A DNA stretch of 64,000 nucleotides from Laccaria trichodermophora. Lineage: Eukaryota; Basidiomycota; Agaricomycetes; Agaricales; Hydnangiaceae. Numbering within the stretch: position 1 is the stretch's first letter; each line of letters starts with the position of its first letter. Location of the stretch: assembly GCA_018417955.1 (NCBI GenBank), contig JACTVC010000026.1, positions 496,001-560,000 on the forward strand. The letters are read 5' to 3'. The notes beneath the pieces are model-generated. The model had not been told where the DNA came from and did not search any database. It was given only the letters and a program-made list of their open reading frames with translations. The translations under genes and the position numbers were made by a program. Positions 10,201-17,677 of this stretch are shown piece by piece.

Positions 10201-12539
10201 CCAATAAGGAGGTCCCTAATCTAGTTGCTAAGCTTCACAAGGACTATCACGAAGTTGAGCAACGAGATGAGTGGGGGGCGACTCTCGATGAGACCGTCGT
10301 CCACGTAGAAAGAGTGATCGCCTATTGGAGCAGGACGTTCAAATCGGCCGAACGCAATTACAGCGCCACCGAAAGAGAGGCCTTAGCGGCGAAGGAAGCA
10401 CTTGTTAAATTTCAACCCTTTATCGAAGGAGAAAGCATCACCTTAATTACGGATCACGCTGCCCTCGTATGGGCGCGAGTTTACGAAAACGCTAATAGGC
10501 GCTTGGCGGCTTGGGGGGCAGTATTCGCAGCCTATCCGGGCCTTAGGATCGTCCATAGAGCTGGACGAATTCATTCTAACGTCGACCCCCTATCCCGACT
10601 TATACGAATTCCCCCACATGATTCGCCGCTGAACGATGATAATGTCCCTATTGAACAAGACGACGTGAAACGCAACATTGCTCAGAGAGTGGAAGATAGA
10701 ATCTTCAGAGCAGCGGCCCCAAAAGCCGCTTTCTGCGTTATGTGGTGGGAGGATGTTGTGGATAAACTGTCGGCTTCGGTGCGCACCCGACGACAACTCG
10801 CAGCTGAACGAAAGCGCGAAACCTCAGAGGTCATAGAAGATACGACAAAAGCGAAGATCTCTAATGCTGAAGAACCCATATCCGATCCGAACGAACAAGG
10901 AGATATTCTACCATTTACAAGGACGGATCCCTGGACTTATCCCGGTGGAATCAAACCGTCAAAGTCAACCCCGGACGAAGAATGGACTAATCAATCGCAG
11001 CTGCTAATATCCGTCGACCCCGCCATCTGTAAGGAATTCGCCGAAGGATACGAGACGGATAAGTTCTTCGCCCCGCGTTATCTCAAAATCCAACCCAACG
11101 AAAAGACAGTAATTTCTGCCAGTCATTTCCAAAGAGGACAAGACGGACTGTTGTACTTCATAGATGCAGGATGGAAAACGCGACTGTGTGTGCCTAAATC
11201 CAAAATCAATTATGTATTACGATGGATACACGAATCGCCATACGAAAGTGCCCACGCTGGCCCTCGCCGCTTTATAGCGCGATTGCAAGAACTTTTCTTC
11301 TGGCCCTCTATGAGTAAAGATGCTGAGGCATACACCCTCACTTGTGATGTTTGTCAAAAAATCAAAGCGGATCACCGAGCCAAGATGGGCGCGTTAAGAC
11401 CCGCGCACATACCATCCAGACCCTTCGCCACGGTATCAATGGATATGATTACGGGCTTACCTGCATCCGGAGAACAGGGCTTTACCGCTATCCTAGTCAT
11501 AGTGGATAAACTGACTAAATTCGCCATCATGATCCCTACTCATACCACTCTAACCCAAGAAGGCTTCGCTAAGCTATTCGTGGAAAGAGTAGTCAACATC
11601 TATGGATTACCCGAAGTCATCATATCCGACAGGGACAAACGATGGGCTATGGTGTTTTGGAAATCAGTGGTTGCCAACTACGGCAGTGTCATGGCTTTGT
11701 CTTCAGCTCACCACCCTCAAACTGATGGCCAAACGGAGGTGCTCAACGCCATGATAGAACAAATGTTACGCGCTTACGTATCCTCCGATAAGGAGAAGTG
11801 GTCGAATTGGCTAAGCGTCCTAGCCTATTCCTACAATAGCAGTGTGCATTCATCGACGAAATACTCCCCCAACTTCCTCCTAATGGGATACAACCCTAGG
11901 ATATCCGCTGGAGTCATCGTACCCAAAGTGGATCCTTCCCGTAGACCTTTCTTACCTAGTCTATCAGCGGAAGATTTCGTCGAAACATTGGAAATACACC
12001 GTAACCATGCAAAAGACGCAATTGCCCTAGCGCAAGATCGACAAGCGAAGGCGTACGACAAGAAACGTCGTCCTATACAGACTATGGAAGTGGGCGACTA
12101 CGCTCTCGTCAATCCGCACTCCCTGGAGCTCGTCGACGTAGAAGGAACGGGCAAGAAGTTAGTACAGTGTATGATAGGACCCTTCGAAGTTATTGAAAAG
12201 ATCAACCCCCAAGTCTATCGCCTAAGGTTACCAGACACCTACTCAATGCACCCGGTATTCAATATAGATCACTTGAAAAAGTACATCCCGTCCCCGGATG
12301 AATTCGGCGAACGAACTCAGTTGCCTTCAACTCGAGATCTCAAGCCCTCAGAAGAATACGAAGTGGAAGCTATATTAGGACATCGAATAGCTGGCAAAAA
12401 GAAAGCTAATCGGAGAATGTATTTGATTAGATGGAAGGGCTATGGACCGGCGGACGACACTTGGGTTTCGGAATACGATCTCAGAAATTCGCTGCAACTC
12501 AAGAGGGAATATCTTAAGGCTCACGGACTGTCCATTTGA
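4218..12539 (+). CDS. Chromovirus Gag-Pol polyprotein
   Basis: One uninterrupted frame encodes the replication proteins of the retrotransposon. The frame is open from an ATG inside the LTR (3741). I place the start at the first ATG after the primer-binding site, so residue numbers are approximate. The order is: Ser-rich and Gly-rich N-terminal Gag; Gag domain at about 815-1005; CCHC knuckle (CX2CX4HX4C) at about 1103; aspartic protease motif DSGAD at about 1300; reverse transcriptase with YIDD at about 1809; RNase H (YTDAS) at about 1956; integrase HHCC zinc region at about 2340-2380 and catalytic D, D, E at about 2408, 2470 and 2507; C-terminal chromodomain (YLIRWKGYG) at about 2715-2755. 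All signature residues are present and there is no stop, so the polyprotein may be functional. The chromodomain probably directs integration to heterochromatin, as known for this clade. Confidence 0.93.
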   Translation: MDERVQPELPRSTLARTFAAFEDSSYGTSDDQTSSSITLVASSSSSTLARLLAADKHYEIDKKSNTLPNNLSYARCCRASALPVQDPDSLSSSDPSTLLIITPGQPVPYLRPDHLPPPLKPGGCQRINLPLSSMSTSIPSGGEDFAKNKSRNTNNSASRDFVTPLTTRKKGKGVSMAEEQDPEATSPTLHSPMPTSGPVLTGPHTPDNSIKEGPSSIPAASSSASRLPKAGKPASNPPAAFRSASNPRPSFQNKGTHKPSTIGASRNAASVLEESSRNDPALVKDLQNLHAAVQHSMTKNESQTSVSSQTEEDETEIAPTSEFRSIFWDIEPYKELPVWAEPVTQTAARMFGVFDPAADEDVLVPLGAIDGVLPGQTKYECDQLRCAIELVYKTPKDCRWDDLGSAVSKFTSYEISKRDLLRYTGFEIVYGVERSLLLEASQVVSTVDQILQVLASFFNKRDRDRFVLDFDFLFLRMLASHSSRTEILATYRVLQHRTTIAAKHLAQELNALTRLYGSGDQMSVSSYESTKGSLRSIFGNGSAKTKVGQLLARPEYYDKLPEDLTEIAAYLRKRAYKNDPIPKEFTRHRAHESRRHDRAELPAAKNSSIPPTAGYDLARNSAANEGQNVRFASEPPVPGSISALLSKRHPVSRLPGVGTIGVSVVGTSSIKTGTSNNGPTMVASGSNLNQVRAPAAFSSRIPGPTSWTSYTFRSRSDQREARLGQSTNGNGNPNTGNSPGPPSGGSSSSSGSGNAGRGGNPNGPNGPTPPASWYALLQNNGGNGGNGGGGGGGSGGGGSGGNGGNPNSLDPNVTPWWRLPEEWQLNRKLNSAVLPEWDGAGETAIDYLGHMGFLARLGPKMKEGIAQLAPFKWTSYALSWWETLPTPDRDYFSVDWDNMMIGIQAHFLDEEWVRERTFEFDKMTFRNKGHEQESPLEYIQRRIRYHHFLHPDEVDGPTAVARILRRQPMEWSHYLSEVICPTILSVQSIAKRMKNGLVTSWQQAERNKRPAPFYRSNRSRVVHAVETEPASQGIQLESYPSDDDEELERDVHLASNDNRRPPPRSGGRKPTTVKQEFPHGKTVNGITFERDDSKVSPREPNGDCYICTSPKHFHRDCPHYGKWNALRNAHKIHIVWDEEEEADREYLVMIVESNSTLSAYESERMLKTYATEIHSSQGYLRRSFAAEKRVEIAADLRDKETKDERRKDAKLHKVYPVHRNARKAKDYNKGKIKEHDVNPEVSKHVPAKSKKLERIYEPGRVFPAAKGRSLPEGLGSLGTRALNTPAKIGSLEADSIRARLDSGADITLVSEDFWKSLPNAPRLREGLRMKLYQLTGGAKVLGYIKTELFVLARDESIVSFELEAYVVRNMNVPLLLGEDFQTTYELGLTRYATGHCEVAVGRSGRVILAASSANIDLGFKIRAAYTSQSFVRRKAVARSKPRVSATKLAEVVALDDTLIHANSVCNVAVHAMFEGREDWIVEKVIIGTDDQNVMAAPTTWISASCPFIPIANPSAHPHYVRAGEVVGYLHDPDNMIDKPKDEEHLNKMIASAEALRKTIVGTLKAQDLASASNPTADSPGHDDCFEENESWGPKTTAVPEDPVSGDVDQLVNLGPDIPEEYRDRLTEVLRKNAAAFGVDGRLGHMKARVQIPLLPNTQPISEPMYGTSPAKREVIDQQMKTWFEAEVIEPSVSPWGFPALVVYRNGKPRLVIDYRKLNAKTIPDEFPIPRQSEIIQALSGSQVLSSFDALAGFTQLEMADDAKEKTAFRCHLGLWQFKRMPFGLRNGPSIFQRIMQGILAPFLWLFALVYIDDIVVYSKNWTDHLVHLDKVLGAIAAAGITLSPAKCYVGYSSILLLGQKVSRLGLSTHKEKVQAIMDLARPTSIGDLQKFLGMVVYFSTYIPFYSMIAAPLFDLLKKGVKWQWRAEQEVAYQQAKEALANAPVLGHPITGQAYRLYTDASDIALGASLQQVQTIQVKDLKGTPCYARLESAWHANKEVPNLVAKLHKDYHEVEQRDEWGATLDETVVHVERVIAYWSRTFKSAERNYSATEREALAAKEALVKFQPFIEGESITLITDHAALVWARVYENANRRLAAWGAVFAAYPGLRIVHRAGRIHSNVDPLSRLIRIPPHDSPLNDDNVPIEQDDVKRNIAQRVEDRIFRAAAPKAAFCVMWWEDVVDKLSASVRTRRQLAAERKRETSEVIEDTTKAKISNAEEPISDPNEQGDILPFTRTDPWTYPGGIKPSKSTPDEEWTNQSQLLISVDPAICKEFAEGYETDKFFAPRYLKIQPNEKTVISASHFQRGQDGLLYFIDAGWKTRLCVPKSKINYVLRWIHESPYESAHAGPRRFIARLQELFFWPSMSKDAEAYTLTCDVCQKIKADHRAKMGALRPAHIPSRPFATVSMDMITGLPASGEQGFTAILVIVDKLTKFAIMIPTHTTLTQEGFAKLFVERVVNIYGLPEVIISDRDKRWAMVFWKSVVANYGSVMALSSAHHPQTDGQTEVLNAMIEQMLRAYVSSDKEKWSNWLSVLAYSYNSSVHSSTKYSPNFLLMGYNPRISAGVIVPKVDPSRRPFLPSLSAEDFVETLEIHRNHAKDAIALAQDRQAKAYDKKRRPIQTMEVGDYALVNPHSLELVDVEGTGKKLVQCMIGPFEVIEKINPQVYRLRLPDTYSMHPVFNIDHLKKYIPSPDEFGERTQLPSTRDLKPSEEYEVEAILGHRIAGKKKANRRMYLIRWKGYGPADDTWVSEYDLRNSLQLKREYLKAHGLSI

Positions 12540-12739
12540 CTGAAGAATCCCCTGTTCATCATGTAGAACCATAACCCTAAAAGAATCCCCCTTAATAATA
12601 CTACTGTACAGTTCGATTTAAACTCCGAACGCCCCTTGTCCTAACTTACTTCGCTAAACGTCACCATCACTCCCTCAGCCCGCTAGCCTTGAGCGCCCCG
12701 CTGCTGCAAAGCGCGAGCGTGTATAGGCGCGGCTTCAAC

Positions 12740-13183
12740 ATGACGGGATGCAGTAAACATATTCTAGGTGCTGGAAGCAACGATACGAGACATTGCATTC
12801 CTGCTAGGCTGCCCAGCTTCGCAGGTTATGACCAAATCCCCGTAATACCTCCTCCACCGACTTACGACCTACCGCCCTCCATTCATCGCAGAGTAATACA
12901 AATGGGAGTTAGACTATGGGAAGTGACGTCTCCAAACTCTCGTCGTAACGCCTTTTGCCCAGGCGCCAGACCCAACAATCTAAACCTCGGTGTCGACTTC
13001 TTCGAGGAAACGAATCGTCGCTACGACGGGCACATGGGTCCCTTTGACCCCACTAGGAATGCCCAATTCTGTCTCCCAGGCAAGGAATGGAGAGCTCTGA
13101 TTATGACCCCCGCTGCGGGAGATCAGTCCAGAGTTCGAATCAGTCAACAATTGTTGGGAAAGCGATGGGATTCCAGCCATTGA
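12740..13183 (+). CDS. Accessory ORF, N-terminal piece
   Basis: This frame lies 200 nt after pol. The open frame reaches back to 12689, but the first ATG is at 12740. The product is Pro-rich at first and has no motif I know. It ends with TGA at 13181-13183. The frame of the next ORF is already open well upstream of that stop and reads sensibly (for example GIPAIDTGRVQKDYINKL), so this ORF and the next probably formed one protein. They are now separated by a frameshift, or joined by a small intron, around 13120-13180. Confidence 0.5.
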   Translation: MTGCSKHILGAGSNDTRHCIPARLPSFAGYDQIPVIPPPPTYDLPPSIHRRVIQMGVRLWEVTSPNSRRNAFCPGARPNNLNLGVDFFEETNRRYDGHMGPFDPTRNAQFCLPGKEWRALIMTPAAGDQSRVRISQQLLGKRWDSSH

Positions 13184-13193
13184 CACGGGAAGA

Positions 13194-14948
13194 GTGCAGA
13201 AAGACTACATCAATAAACTAATCAAAATCAACCAAGAGACAGAACGTCGTATTGATACCCTACACCGAGCCTACCTAAATCTCTACTTTTTCGACGACGA
13301 ACAAAGAGCGCTATGGAGCTCCAGCATACGTCCCACCTTTCCTGTCTCCGAGCAGATAGACGCTCTTCGTCATCTCAAGCAGTTCTCAGCAGCCGTGGAT
13401 CGCGTCTCTGAAGTCCAAAGAGGCATCAAGGATAAACGCGCTTTCATTGATTACGTAGCGCGTTTGCACAGTTCGCGATTTTGGATGCCGGATCCTGGGG
13501 CGATAGTGGACATGGCCGACGACCACTATCTAGGAGTCTGGCTGAACGGAGCCAAGGAGAAGACTGCCCGATGGTACTTGAAAGAAGGAATTCCATGCTT
13601 CATTGCGAAAGAGATTCCCCCTTCCGAGCGCATGCAATTCGCAGCTCAAGAAACCATGATCGATTTTGCCGCCGGGACCACTTCCTCGTCAACGCATTGG
13701 AACGTAAACGAGTTCGATGTCCGCGCACTAGCCCGAGGAGATCTAACTATGGCTGGGACTTCGAGGACTTTTGACCCAGGATGGACCTGGTCGTCCCTCC
13801 GCGCAAATCAGGGTTCGAGTAGCCGTCAACAGGAAGAGAGGACGAATTCCGTCAACTATAACCCTCCTCCGCTAGTCTCAGTCATCGTAGATAAGGACCG
13901 AGTCCCTTGGATCAAACCTCCTCCAGTGAAGAGAGCCGAGCCATCACGACCTGGTGCTCCTGCTATGGAAAAGAAGAAATGGCGTAAGTTCGTGGAAAGG
14001 CACCATCCTGAAGGAACCTTTAGGGAAGTCGGTGCTAGGTCCAACCCCGACCATCGAACTCATAGCTGGTATGACAGAGAAAGGCGTTGGCACATCTTCT
14101 TCCTACAACCCCCCAGGCCTCCCCCGGGTTGCGTCTCGAATGTAAGGATATTCGGACAGCCGTGTCCAGAAGGGACCTACCGAGACTTGAACAAGGATCG
14201 ACTTCGCCAACCGATGTGGATCTATGACAGCCTTGACCCTCAACCCACGGATCTGGGAAGGGAAGCGCCAACGCCTCGCCCGGAGGATCTCCCCTCCTTA
14301 CGAGACTCTCCTTGCCCTCCTCCAAGTTATCACAGTGACAGCGATGATGATCAGTACCCGGACTTCAATGATCAGGATTCCTCGGCAAAGGTTGTGAGGA
14401 CCGACGGTTCTATAAGTACTGGGAGCGCGAAAGTTATTCTCGCTGCTCCAGTCGCTGAGTCCGAACCCGCAGCCAATGGCGCGTCAAGAGACTCAGTGCC
14501 CAGCGTTAATGGACCACAACAACTGAACGTTCCTCCCCTTGGTACGTCTACAGGGAAAGAAAAGGAAGACGAGGAAGTGTCGTTAGGGGATGAGGACTCC
14601 ATTGGAGAGGCAATGGGGCCGCAAATCTCCTTCAACTTCCAAGTGGACGACTTTGTGAACGTGGAGACAGGAACGGTTCAAGCTCTAGATGAGGGCCCTT
14701 CAGATATGAGGCAGGATACGACCCCTAACGATCCTCGGGAGTTTGCGTCGCCCTACTTGACGCTCTATGGGCTACCTATTTCAGAAGACTTCACATCGGT
14801 GCAGGATCTGATTGTCAACATGGCCACTAGACTTCGGTTATCCATTCGGCGGATATTCAGGACTACTGTCGGTCAAGGGCAGAGTTTCTGGTTCGAAACA
14901 GGGTCCGTGGACCAAGCAAGACAACTAAGGAACTATATGCACCATTGA
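13194..14948 (+). CDS. Accessory ORF, central piece; related to the gene at 54.4 kb
   Basis: The reading frame has no ATG near its start; the nearest in-frame ATG is about 13484, so the true N-terminus probably lies in the preceding ORF. Residues of the form V-x-E-x-Q-R, then A-F-I-D-Y-V, then EK..A..YLKEGIPCFI line up in order and spacing with V-x-E-x-Q-R, A-W-I-D-F-V, EK..A..LQAMGIPVWLI in the gene at 54.4-55.3 kb. I read this as shared ancestry. The C-terminal third is acidic and Pro/Ser-rich. The stop is a TGA at 14946-14948, and the same frame continues for another 440 codons, so it looks like a nonsense mutation inside a longer protein. The function is unknown. Confidence 0.6.
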   Translation: MQKDYINKLIKINQETERRIDTLHRAYLNLYFFDDEQRALWSSSIRPTFPVSEQIDALRHLKQFSAAVDRVSEVQRGIKDKRAFIDYVARLHSSRFWMPDPGAIVDMADDHYLGVWLNGAKEKTARWYLKEGIPCFIAKEIPPSERMQFAAQETMIDFAAGTTSSSTHWNVNEFDVRALARGDLTMAGTSRTFDPGWTWSSLRANQGSSSRQQEERTNSVNYNPPPLVSVIVDKDRVPWIKPPPVKRAEPSRPGAPAMEKKKWRKFVERHHPEGTFREVGARSNPDHRTHSWYDRERRWHIFFLQPPRPPPGCVSNVRIFGQPCPEGTYRDLNKDRLRQPMWIYDSLDPQPTDLGREAPTPRPEDLPSLRDSPCPPPSYHSDSDDDQYPDFNDQDSSAKVVRTDGSISTGSAKVILAAPVAESEPAANGASRDSVPSVNGPQQLNVPPLGTSTGKEKEDEEVSLGDEDSIGEAMGPQISFNFQVDDFVNVETGTVQALDEGPSDMRQDTTPNDPREFASPYLTLYGLPISEDFTSVQDLIVNMATRLRLSIRRIFRTTVGQGQSFWFETGSVDQARQLRNYMHH

Positions 14949-16277
14949 CAGGAGAACGACGTCGAGTTGTTAGTTTCCTTCGCCAACTACGAAAATTATC
15001 TTAGGGCTCTAAGACAGTCGATGCATACTTGGCCTAATTCCTCCGTGCTTTTTCCAGTTCCAAATACCGTCCCGCCACCGAATCTACCTCCCCCGGCCCG
15101 TTCGGACGTGATCTCCACACCCGTAGCTGGATCTTCAGCTCGAAGATCGGCCAGTCGGGACCAGCGATTCCGTCGCTATCAGCGCAAATCCCGCTCTCCG
15201 GAGCGTCCTCGCTTCAGCAGACGATCCCCCTCTCGACCTCGCTACCATTCCCCAGAACGCTCTTTGTACCCTCGTCGTCGGTATCAACGTTCCCCGTCTC
15301 CACGACCTAGGAATCGTGCCCGTTACCAGCGATCTTCATCTCCTCGTCGGTATGCCCGTTGTTCGCGATCAACGTCCCCGAATCTACGCGCGTCGCTCAT
15401 AGGAAATACCTCCCCTCCCCCTCTCTCTACGCAATTGCCAAGCCTCGTGGGTCCTTCTACAACCAACGCCCACACCCCCATCGACTCGCTGCCATTGAGC
15501 GCGCTCCCCGTCCTTCCAAATGCCCCAGCCGCTATCAACTTGTCCCCTAACATCTCGCTGCCTCCTGGCGCGAATATAGCTTTTATGTGGTCGCCATCGG
15601 GAAACACACTCAGCCCCGTATTGCTGCAAGGCAACGCCACTGTTATCCCATACCCTTTACCTCCTTCTGGACCCACGCCGAGTGCCTTGTTGCCATGGCC
15701 AGTAGCAGCTGCCTTGCCGCCCTTGACCATGAACGCTTTCCCTGGCACAGCTAGTGCCCCGTCGGACTCGGTAGACATTAACAGGTCTTTAGCATCACGC
15801 ATATCTGACGGAACGGTTCCCTCCCCTGCTTCCCCTCGCCCTGAACACACGCACCCTTCTCTCATGTCCAGAATGACTGGCGAATTGGCGGACAGGCTGA
15901 GTGACCCCAGTGGATCAAATCCATTATCTTCTCGGTTCACCGAACTGCCGCGTGTTCCGCTGGCTGACAGACTCAGTGGGAATGACTCAATGGACGTTGA
16001 CCCCCCTGCCCGGATGGATCCTGACGCCTTTGAAGCAGCGCATCTCTCCGCTATCAATGACATGATGGCCTCAGCAGGGCCTCTAGTTTTGGATCCAGTC
16101 CAATATGACTATCCAAATCCCTCTCACAGTGATCCGGAAGAAGGGGAGCTAGATGATCAGATGGAGGACGTCGTCGAGTACAAGCGAACTAAACGGGGTA
16201 AACGCGCGGGCCGTCGAATTCAGAACATACGAAAGAGAGACAACGAACGCCGCGGACGCGGACAGGGACGGCGATAG
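14949..16277 (+). CDS. Accessory ORF, C-terminal piece with RS-rich domain
   Basis: This is in frame with the preceding ORF directly after its TGA (it resumes with QENDVELLVSFANYENY), with no own ATG at the start. About 50-140 residues in there is an Arg-Ser-rich segment with many RSPS, SPER and RRYQRS words, like the RS domains of splicing factors. A long Pro/Ser/Leu-rich stretch follows, then an acidic patch and a strongly basic tail (KRTKRGKRAGRR), a likely nuclear-localisation or RNA-binding signal. It ends 40 nt before the 3' LTR. I do not recognise the family. Confidence 0.55.
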   Translation, partial: QENDVELLVSFANYENYLRALRQSMHTWPNSSVLFPVPNTVPPPNLPPPARSDVISTPVAGSSARRSASRDQRFRRYQRKSRSPERPRFSRRSPSRPRYHSPERSLYPRRRYQRSPSPRPRNRARYQRSSSPRRYARCSRSTSPNLRASLIGNTSPPPLSTQLPSLVGPSTTNAHTPIDSLPLSALPVLPNAPAAINLSPNISLPPGANIAFMWSPSGNTLSPVLLQGNATVIPYPLPPSGPTPSALLPWPVAAALPPLTMNAFPGTASAPSDSVDINRSLASRISDGTVPSPASPRPEHTHPSLMSRMTGELADRLSDPSGSNPLSSRFTELPRVPLADRLSGNDSMDVDPPARMDPDAFEAAHLSAINDMMASAGPLVLDPVQYDYPNPSHSDPEEGELDDQMEDVVEYKRTKRGKRAGRRIQNIRKRDNERRGRGQGRR

Positions 16278-16306
16278 AATTTATAAGCATGGAATGCTCC
16301 AATCTC

Positions 16307-16318
16307 ATGGGGGGGCTT
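16307..16318 (+). promoter_or_regulatory. Polypurine tract
   Basis: The purine run ATGGGGGGG ends a few bases before the 3' LTR. It is the expected plus-strand priming site of the retroelement. Confidence 0.7.
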
Positions 16319-16684
16319 TGTAACGGCGGTCGAATGACCTAGTACAGTACATGATCTCGGAGCATAGTTTACTACTGTTTGTCTCTTGTTGTATATAGCC
16401 GCGTACTGTAAATAATAAACGCACTTGAAACCTCCACTATATATAATGTGGAACGAGTCACTACTACTGCCTTCGGCTAGGCGGCCTATCGTCTCCCCTC
16501 CGGGATACAAGAGTCCTGCGCCGGGTAACAGCGCCCCCGTTCCTGGGACACCGGATCACGTCCGCGTGAAAGCGAACCCCGCTTCCACGCTCCTCTCCCT
16601 CTCTCGAGTTCCCCATATCTTCTCCGCTGCCATCTCGCGTGCGAGACAACATCAAGAAGTCACGGATCGCCGCACGGTTTCACA
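16319..16684 (+). repeat. 3' LTR
   Basis: It has the same length as the 5' LTR and 364 of 366 positions identical by eye. It is followed directly by the target duplication GAATC. Confidence 0.95.
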
Positions 16685-16689
16685 GAATC

Positions 16690-17677
16690 TGCTGATGGGC
16701 ACAATTTATCAAATTCAACATTCAGTCCCTTGAATTGAGGGAAATAATTGTACTTATTTAAGATGTGCTCACAGTAAAGAAGGTATCCAGAATATATATA
16801 TATATATTGCATCACTAACAGCTGCTGAAGTTTTTAATTTTAACATATATTAAGTACTCATAGTGTCTGGGAGGCAACACAATACTGCTGGAGGTATTTT
16901 GGCACCACCAGCTGAAATCTAAGAACTAGCTATGTCTTAAAATTGTGTAAGTGTCTGCACATCTGAAAAAAGAAAAGTGTTTGTAACACTGTCACACTGC
17001 TGTAAGATGTTCACTTGCAACATATGCTTGGATACTGCTCATTGTTGCCCACAATGATAAGCTCTCTTTTCATGGTCTGGAATACACATTGGAATGTGGC
17101 AGTAAAGTAAATAGGAATAAAGTGGGATAGAATATAAATACTAGCAGCTGTCACTGATAATGTTATACATTATTTGTAGGTTATAAAATACACTTTTAGA
17201 TAAGATGTATAAAGAATTGGCAGAAAACTGGTTTTAAGAATATAATGATTGGTGTTCATTGTGCCCCATGATATTGCACAGTATTGGGTGCATAGTTCCC
17301 AAAAGAGAAACCCCATATAAAAATGGTTAGAGAAACAGAAAGAAAATGACAATTGTGCTCACTGTTAGAGATAGATTGAAGAAAATGAATATATGAGGGG
17401 TCAGTGCATATGCCCAAATATGGAAACACTTCATATATGACAAAGAATGAAAATAAATCATTCCAAAAAATATAATTATTCTCAAGGAAAAAATTAATAG
17501 AAGATATCTCAGGTTATATTGTGCAAAAAACTTCATTCAAGTGATAGTACTTCTCCTACCTGTTTTCTTTTTTACTAGATTCTTTTTTTCACATGAAGCT
17601 CTATAGACAGAGTCCAGCATCCCACATATCTTTCTGGCATCTTTCAGATTCCCAATGAATTTTCACTATTCTGTGTC
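16690..17677. other. AT-rich stretch, no gene seen
   Basis: This is unique AT-rich DNA with a short TA run near 16797. It contains only short open frames without recognisable motifs. It is the 3' flank of the NLR gene. Confidence 0.5.

Larger units (their letters stand above)
3635..16684 (+). mobile_element. Full-length Ty3/gypsy chromovirus, 13.05 kb
   Basis: Two 366-bp LTRs beginning TG and ending CA bound the element. It is flanked by a 5-bp target duplication, GAATC, at 3630-3634 and 16685-16689. The order is LTR, primer-binding region, gag-pol with a C-terminal chromodomain, accessory coding region, polypurine tract, LTR. The LTRs differ at only two positions, so insertion is recent. 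The 13-kb length is large for a chromovirus, and the excess is the accessory region at about 12.7-16.3 kb. The element has higher GC than its flanks. Confidence 0.95.

Noticed and set aside
12740..16277. Envelope gene of an errantivirus-like element
   Set aside because: No signal peptide, transmembrane segment or fusion-like motif is visible; the product is Pro/Ser/Arg-rich and acidic or basic by region.
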